Shown: positions 13,918 through 18,700 of the stretch, piece after piece | How the letters are laid out: every line of letters starts with the position of its first letter | Position numbering within the stretch: position 1 is the stretch's first letter | Source: Acidobacteriaceae bacterium | GTDB lineage: Bacteria > Acidobacteriota > Terriglobia > Terriglobales > Acidobacteriaceae | Direction: 5' to 3' | DNA: 18,700 nucleotides | NCBI GenBank assembly: GCA_003156495.1 | Contig: PMHC01000068.1 | Location: forward strand, 1 to 18,700 | The notes under the pieces: generated by a model | The model's database searches: none | Seen by the model: only the letters and a program-made list of their open reading frames with translations | What the model was told of the DNA's origin: nothing | Program-made: the position numbers and the translations under genes

Positions 13918-16113
13918 TTATTGGCCGTCGGGGACTGATCCCTTCAACACCATGATTGAAGCGGCGGGAATGCTGAATTCGCCCGCCGGCAGATTTTTGC
14001 GCACCAGCGGCCCGTCAGGATAGGCATAGCCTTCGGTGGACTTCGCCGAGTAGGCCTGTTCTTCAGGCGAATCTGGATGCGACATTGGCTGCACGCCCTC
14101 GGCATGCCATTGATACTGGCCGCTGCCAAAGAGCGAGGACTCAACCTCGCCGGTGAAGCCGCGCTCGGCGCCGTGTTCGCCAGCTTGGAAGACAACGCGC
14201 ACCGTGTGAGCATTTTCCTGATCGCGATTGACGAGCAGCACCGACCACTTTTTGTCGGGCCGCAGCGCGGCGTAGGCGGTGACGAGCGAGTGGCCGGCGC
14301 CATCGTCCCAGGTTGAGCTGGCCGGATAGATCGCGTGCCGATCGCCGCCCGGCTGGAGCCATTCGCCGATCAGCATCTGGCTCGAGAAGAACTGCGCCAG
14401 AGGCTGCGCGATTTTGTAATTGGCATCGACGCGGAACATGCCGAAGTTGCCCATCGAGTTATTGCATCCGCGATAACTTTTCAGCGGCAGATAGTGGAAG
14501 AAGTACAATCCGTCGCCGCCGGAGCTTAAGAAACTGCCGACATAATCGGCCAGCCACAGCGCGGAGAAGTTGTTGAAATAAGCCTCGCTGGCGCCGGCGG
14601 AAAGATTCGACTCCGTGATGAAAACGGGAATGTCCTCGGGCAGACCGTCGGCCTTCCACACTTGCAGAATGTGCGAGACCAGCCGCGGCTCGTCGTAGAG
14701 CGCGTCCCACGAAAACTTGCATGGCTCAAGCGGATAGTGCTCGAAAGAGAAGAAAGAAAGTTCATTGAGCGAGTTGTGCTGCTTGAGGTAATCGAGAAAA
14801 CGCTGCAACCATGAGACGCGCCCCTGCGCATCGGCCCAGGTCTGAATATCATCATTCGATCCTTGAAAAGCCGGGCCGCCCAATTTGAGCTTGGGATCGA
14901 AGGCGTGCAGCGCACGGGCAAATTGGATGTAGAGCGCCGCGTAATCTTCTGGCGGCATGTACTGGCCATCGACCTCCTCGCCCATTTCGACGTAGGAGAT
15001 CGGATAATGGCGCGCCTCAAGGTAGCGCAACTCTTCGACCGCGTCTTCGGGCTGGTTATAGGCCATGGCGATGGGAATCATCGCGGGCAGCCCGTGCGTA
15101 ACGCCGCTTGTATAAAATTTGTCGAAGCCGACCTGCGCCTGCAATTTATTTTGCAGTCCCGAAGGCTCGTGCCAGGGATCGACCGACGAAGTGTAAGTCG
15201 TCGTCTGATCCTGATCGGCCACGTGGCGCACCGCGTCGTGGAAGCCGCCATCGGCCGACAGCGAGCCGACGTAGAGCTCGCGCACCGCGTAGCCGAGACA
15301 GTTACGCGGATCAGAGGGACCGTCGGCATCGCAGGTGTTGGATGATTCGCTCATCACGATGCGCAAAAATTGAATGGGCAACGCCTCGCCGGAAAAGTGG
15401 ATCGTCTCGGTGCCGCCACGGCCCGCGCTAACCACGCCGTCAGGCAATGCGATCCAAACGCCCTGCGTGGGCTTGCCGATCGGATCTTCGCCATTCCAAT
15501 ACTGAATCTGATAGCGACGCGCGTAAGGCTCGGCCCAGGCGATGCGCAGTGCGTTGATGTTCTCTTTGCGCTTCAGGTCGATCAAGATCCACTGCGGATG
15601 CAGCGTGTCGTCTTCGCCAGTGTAGCGCTTGCTCAGATAAGGATTGCTCTTCCAGAAGGTGCGCAGGTCGCCGTCGGTCAGCATCGAGTAGCCCGAGTTG
15701 CCGGTGCCGTCGTTGCGCGTCGAACCGCGGCGAGGCAGCGTGTAACCGAAGGAGTAGTCAATGGGCGCGCCCAATGCCGAAGAGCCTGTGAAGTAACCGC
15801 GGCCGCGCGAATCGCTCCACGTGCCAGCGGGATTCCAATGCCAGGCCTCGATGGAAAGTTCCGTATTTTGGCGATAGGTAATCGGTCCCCAGCCGCTCGG
15901 CGCGGTCTGCGCCAGCGCCTCGGGCGTGAGCGTTTTGTTAATCGCCTCGACCGAAATGCGATCGACGCCCGCGCCCAGCGCCTGATTGGGCGCAATATGA
16001 TTGAGCGCCTTGTCAGGCGCGGTTTCAACACGCACCACCTGCGCCCATGAAAGCGCCGCGCCAGCGCAAATAACGCCGGCTGCCGCGCATACTGACCACT
16101 GCCACTTCTTCAT
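13918..16113 (-). CDS. Secreted clan GH-A-like glycoside hydrolase with discoidin-type domain
   Basis: The 731-aa protein begins with a signal peptide (1 to about 24; CAAAGVICAGAALSWAQ). Residues about 140-285 look like an F5/8 type C (discoidin, CBM32-like) domain: SMLTDGDLRTFWKSN, then WILIDLKRKENINALRI and LRIVMSES. Residues about 325-585 resemble a TIM-barrel hydrolase of clan GH-A (GH39/GH51/GH79 style). They hold a probable acid/base in YVEMGEEVDG (375-383, E380) and a probable nucleophile in FITESNLS (498-505, E501). The final ~130 residues look like a beta-sandwich. In relatives the acid/base motif usually reads Gly-Asn-Glu; here it is Gly-Glu-Glu. The ATG at 16113 has GGGGTGAG upstream. 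The gene lies 47 nt downstream of the GH13 alpha-glucosidase on the same strand, probably in one operon. Family and substrate remain unassigned. Confidence 0.7.
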   Translation of the reverse strand: MKKWQWSVCAAAGVICAGAALSWAQVVRVETAPDKALNHIAPNQALGAGVDRISVEAINKTLTPEALAQTAPSGWGPITYRQNTELSIEAWHWNPAGTWSDSRGRGYFTGSSALGAPIDYSFGYTLPRRGSTRNDGTGNSGYSMLTDGDLRTFWKSNPYLSKRYTGEDDTLHPQWILIDLKRKENINALRIAWAEPYARRYQIQYWNGEDPIGKPTQGVWIALPDGVVSAGRGGTETIHFSGEALPIQFLRIVMSESSNTCDADGPSDPRNCLGYAVRELYVGSLSADGGFHDAVRHVADQDQTTTYTSSVDPWHEPSGLQNKLQAQVGFDKFYTSGVTHGLPAMIPIAMAYNQPEDAVEELRYLEARHYPISYVEMGEEVDGQYMPPEDYAALYIQFARALHAFDPKLKLGGPAFQGSNDDIQTWADAQGRVSWLQRFLDYLKQHNSLNELSFFSFEHYPLEPCKFSWDALYDEPRLVSHILQVWKADGLPEDIPVFITESNLSAGASEAYFNNFSALWLADYVGSFLSSGGDGLYFFHYLPLKSYRGCNNSMGNFGMFRVDANYKIAQPLAQFFSSQMLIGEWLQPGGDRHAIYPASSTWDDGAGHSLVTAYAALRPDKKWSVLLVNRDQENAHTVRVVFQAGEHGAERGFTGEVESSLFGSGQYQWHAEGVQPMSHPDSPEEQAYSAKSTEGYAYPDGPLVRKNLPAGEFSIPAASIMVLKGSVPDGQ

Positions 16114-16160
16114 ACTCACCCCTTTGCGCATCTCGCGCGTTACTCTTCGCCAACCGCGCG

Positions 16161-17840
16161 CTATTTATGTAGCCGCGCGATGCAAACCGAAAACGGAGAT
16201 AGTTGAATTTTTCCGTCCTTGATTGACGACGTTCCTTCTACGGTAGAAAGCAGAACTTCAGTCTTCGCGGCGTCGGCGCCGAGCGCTTTCCAATCCGGCG
16301 CAAAGCTCTGCGGCGCGGCGGAAAAGTTCAGCACGACCACGATGCTTTCTTTCGCGCTTTTGCGTGCATAGGCAAGAACCTGCGCGTTGCTTTCATCAAG
16401 CGGAAGATAGTCGCCATCAAGCAGCGCGAAGCTTGTGTGACGCAGCGCGAGCAGGCTACGGTAGAAACTCAAAATCGATTGCGGATCGCGATCTTCGACG
16501 GCGGCGTTATGCGTTTTGTATCCCGCATCGACCGGAAGCCAAGGCGTGCCACGGGTGAAGCCGGCGTTTTCCGCCGCGCTCCACTGCATGGGCCGGCGCT
16601 CGCCGTCGCGCCCCTTCTGCTGCGGCCAACCGCTGACGCCCAGCGGGTCTTTCACATCTTCTTTGCGCTCGGGCTGGTGCGTCTCCATGCCAATTTCTTC
16701 GCCGTAGTAAAGAATCGGTGTACCGCGCAAAGTCAGTTGCATCGCCGCCATCAGCTTGGCGATTGCCTCGTTGTGCTGGCCGTCGCCGTAGCGCGTATAA
16801 GAGCGCGCCATATCGTGATTGCCGATGACGAAGACCGGCCAGCCAGCCGACTCGGCCAGCGCGATCTGGCGGCGAAACTCAGAGACGGAAATTTTGTTGA
16901 TCGTGGTGAACATGAAGTCCATCGGCATTTGAATTTCGTCATCATGCGCGCCGTAATAGGTTTTCAGCTCACCGATGCTATCGGTCCAGGTTTCGCCAAT
17001 CAAAATCTGACCGTTGGCATCGGTCACCTGACGGAGCTTGCGCAGCTCGGCGTGATTTTCTTCGAGCTTGTCGTTGTAAAGATTTTTCATCTCCGCATCG
17101 CCAAACTCGTTTTTGCCGGCCAATGTAGGATTGTCGCGCAGCGCCGGATCTTCAAAGAGCGTATCGACGGCGTCGAGCCGGAAACCGTCAACGCCGTGCC
17201 TGTGCCAAAAGCGCGTCACGTCGAACATCGCCGCTTCAACGGCCGGATTGCGCCAGTTCAAATCCGGCTGCTGCGCTTCGAAGTAGTGGTAGTAATACTG
17301 CTTGGTCGCGGCATCGAAGCTCCAGGCCGAGCCGCCAAAATCGGATTGCCAGTTATTCGGCGGCTGCCCCGCTCCTTTGCCATCGCGCCAAATGTACCAA
17401 TCGCGTTTGGGATTCGAGCGCGAGGATTTCGATTGCAGAAACCACGGATGCTGGCTCGATGTATGGTTCAGAACAAAATCCATGATGACGCGAATGCCGC
17501 GCCGGTGCGCCTCGCGCGCAAGTTTGTCAAAATCGGCCAGCGTGCCGTACATCGGATCGATGTTTTCGTAATCGGCCACGTCGTAGCCGAAGTCGTATTG
17601 TGGCGAAGGATAGCAGGGCGAAATCCAGATCGCGTCAACGCCCAATTGATGCAAATAATCGAGCTTGGCGGTAATGCCTTTCAGGTCGCCGAGCCCGTCC
17701 TGATTGCTATCGGCAAAGCTACGCGGATAAATCTCATAAAAGACGGCGTGCTGCCACCAGGGCGCGCTCTGCTGTTTTTGTCCCCAGGCGGGAACAACGG
17801 CGGCCACAGCTAATACGGCCAACAAAAGAGATTTACGCAT
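16161..17840 (-). CDS. Secreted GH13 alpha-glucosidase (oligo-1,6-glucosidase-like)
   Basis: The 559-aa enzyme of the alpha-amylase family hydrolyses alpha-glucosidic bonds of maltose- or isomaltose-type oligosaccharides. A signal peptide (1-20; LLLAVLAVAAVVPAWG) sends it to the periplasm or outside, unusual for oligo-1,6-glucosidases, which are mostly cytosolic. All family regions are present: I DFVLNH (121-126), V QPDLN (191-195), II GFRLDAVD (219-226, nucleophile D223), III IGETW (281-285, acid/base E283) and IV GNHD (340-343, stabiliser D343). QPDLN marks the oligo-1,6-glucosidase group. The residue after D223 is Ala, a form associated with alpha-1,4 rather than alpha-1,6 preference (Val). 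GGAAGTGA precedes the ATG at 17840. Only 6 nt separate it from the upstream glycosidase stop, so the two are translationally coupled. Confidence 0.93.
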   Translation of the reverse strand: MRKSLLLAVLAVAAVVPAWGQKQQSAPWWQHAVFYEIYPRSFADSNQDGLGDLKGITAKLDYLHQLGVDAIWISPCYPSPQYDFGYDVADYENIDPMYGTLADFDKLAREAHRRGIRVIMDFVLNHTSSQHPWFLQSKSSRSNPKRDWYIWRDGKGAGQPPNNWQSDFGGSAWSFDAATKQYYYHYFEAQQPDLNWRNPAVEAAMFDVTRFWHRHGVDGFRLDAVDTLFEDPALRDNPTLAGKNEFGDAEMKNLYNDKLEENHAELRKLRQVTDANGQILIGETWTDSIGELKTYYGAHDDEIQMPMDFMFTTINKISVSEFRRQIALAESAGWPVFVIGNHDMARSYTRYGDGQHNEAIAKLMAAMQLTLRGTPILYYGEEIGMETHQPERKEDVKDPLGVSGWPQQKGRDGERRPMQWSAAENAGFTRGTPWLPVDAGYKTHNAAVEDRDPQSILSFYRSLLALRHTSFALLDGDYLPLDESNAQVLAYARKSAKESIVVVLNFSAAPQSFAPDWKALGADAAKTEVLLSTVEGTSSIKDGKIQLSPFSVCIARLHK

Positions 17841-17846
17841 CCGCGT

Positions 17847-18700
17847 TCACTTCCTTTTCTTGAGTTCGAGAACGACCGACGCCGACGTTGTTTGTGGAAT
17901 CGTCACGCGCAGCGAAGCCGCGCCGTCGGCGGGCTTGAGTAACTCAGCGCCTTCCACGCGCTCGATATTTTGCGCGCCGACAAGCGCGACCTCGTAGCGG
18001 CCGCCGGGTAGCCCGGCAAATTGCAGCCGGCCTTCGACGCCGTCGCGGCTCCAGCTTTCGCTAATCAAGCGCAGGCCGCGGCTGGCCTCGCCCAACTGCG
18101 GCAACGCCTCTGTATAAGCCAGGCGCAAATCGCCTTCGGTGCGCATGACAATCTGCTGCCGTGCGCCGCTGATGGGGAGCCGCAGATGAATGTGCTGATC
18201 CCGATCGTTGCGCTCCGCCGTAAAAGCTAGTTTGCGGCCGTCCGCCGTTACGCTCAGCACGCGCGCATGCAAGCTGAAAGCCGGACTCAGATCGAGCGTT
18301 GCGCCGCGCGTCGCGTTAGCTTCGACGATGACGCGCAACAAATTCGGCTTCTGCTCAAAGCGCAGGCCGAGTGTTTTGTCGCCGACGCGAATATTTTTAA
18401 CAGCCATCGCAGGCCAGTCGGCGGGCAAATGCGGCGCCAGCGAAACGGTGCGGCTGGCGGCATTAACGTGCAGGTCGAGCAGGCCAAGCAGCAGCGGCTC
18501 AATGACCATGGCCGAAGACCAGGTTTGCTGCGGCGTGGTGGTAGCCAAGTCCTGCATGGCGTCGCCGGTCAGCACTTCGGTTACGCGCCCCGGCGTTCCC
18601 GCATAAGTCAGCAGCGCATTGGTGCGCAGATTTTCCAGGGCCGAAAAATCGCGATGATGGCGATACTCGGCTACCGACGCCCAGCCGGTGAAGAGCGGCC
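17847..18700 (-). CDS. Glycogen-debranching-like glycosidase, C-terminal part (partial)
   Basis: The frame is open to the window edge, so the gene starts beyond 18700; 283 codons and the TGA stop are visible. The first visible part reads GWASVAEYRHHRDFSALENL and continues to TPQQTWSSAMVIEPLLLGLLDL, the end of an (alpha/alpha)6-barrel glycosidase. A beta-sandwich tail with LAPHLPADWPAM and a series of beta strands follows. This combination is familiar from proteins annotated as amylo-alpha-1,6-glucosidase or glycogen-debranching proteins. The catalytic centre lies outside the window, so the reaction cannot be confirmed. A GTG at 18575 is internal and not a start. The gene is first among the visible genes of the operon with the GH13 enzyme (6-nt gap), pointing to alpha-glucan use, though a rhamnosidase-like barrel is an alternative. 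Confidence 0.75.
   Translation of the reverse strand, partial: PLFTGWASVAEYRHHRDFSALENLRTNALLTYAGTPGRVTEVLTGDAMQDLATTTPQQTWSSAMVIEPLLLGLLDLHVNAASRTVSLAPHLPADWPAMAVKNIRVGDKTLGLRFEQKPNLLRVIVEANATRGATLDLSPAFSLHARVLSVTADGRKLAFTAERNDRDQHIHLRLPISGARQQIVMRTEGDLRLAYTEALPQLGEASRGLRLISESWSRDGVEGRLQFAGLPGGRYEVALVGAQNIERVEGAELLKPADGAASLRVTIPQTTSASVVLELKKRK

Noticed and set aside
16437..17813. 458-codon plus-strand open frame opposite the GH13 gene.
   Set aside because: The GH13 gene on the minus strand has every catalytic motif. The opposite frame has skewed Arg/Ala composition, no recognisable domain and no ribosome binding site.
18573..18575. GTG at 18575 as the true start of the last gene.
   Set aside because: The frame stays open to the window edge, and the 41 codons upstream continue the same glycosidase-like sequence (GWASVAEYRHH).

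Overview
The window looks like a chromosomal segment of a GC-rich, saprophytic Gram-negative bacterium, most likely an acidobacterium. The main reason is the 1,227-residue Oar-type TonB-dependent receptor with an N-terminal carboxypeptidase-regulatory-like domain. Beside it lie secreted glycoside hydrolases, a LacI regulator and a GRP-type sugar permease, a combination familiar from Acidobacteriaceae. This assignment is inferred from gene content. I saw no rRNA, tRNA, CRISPR array, transposase or phage gene.

Layout. (1) 1-4233, housekeeping: a small membrane protein (DUF1761-like, minus strand), an Sfp-type phosphopantetheinyl transferase, a Mn-type superoxide dismutase and glucose-6-phosphate dehydrogenase (zwf). 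Two families of 7-bp short tandem repeats, each arranged as an inverted pair, sit here: at 31-274, where a repeat unit supplies the stop codon of the DUF1761-like gene, and between sod and zwf at 2476-2581. A perfect terminator hairpin separates zwf from the convergent next block. (2) 4234-11515, minus strand, a polysaccharide-use block: LacI regulator, then TonB-dependent receptor, then secreted GH9 cellulase-type enzyme. (3) 11881-13834, plus strand, divergent from lacI: GRP-type sugar permease and ribokinase. A bidirectional terminator ends this block. (4) 13918-18700, minus strand, a second glycan operon: the C-terminal part of a glycogen-debranching-like glycosidase (runs off the edge), a secreted GH13 alpha-glucosidase and a secreted clan GH-A-like hydrolase with a discoidin-type domain.

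How they may work together. The receptor would import oligosaccharides released by the GH9 enzyme across the outer membrane. The permease and kinase would bring a monosaccharide through the inner membrane and phosphorylate it. G6PD would feed the oxidative pentose phosphate pathway. The best regulatory signal is a LacI-type near-palindrome, TTGAAACGATTCAA, lying inside the 17-bp spacer of a good promoter (TTGACA / GATATT) in front of the receptor gene and just downstream of the LacI gene. Weaker relatives lie in front of lacI and of the permease gene, suggesting one LacI protein controls the divergent cluster.

Nothing here is clearly a wholly new system. The most interesting items are the heptamer inverted repeats, the LacI-receptor control region, and the GH-A-like discoidin enzyme of unknown substrate with a Gly-Glu-Glu in place of the usual Gly-Asn-Glu.
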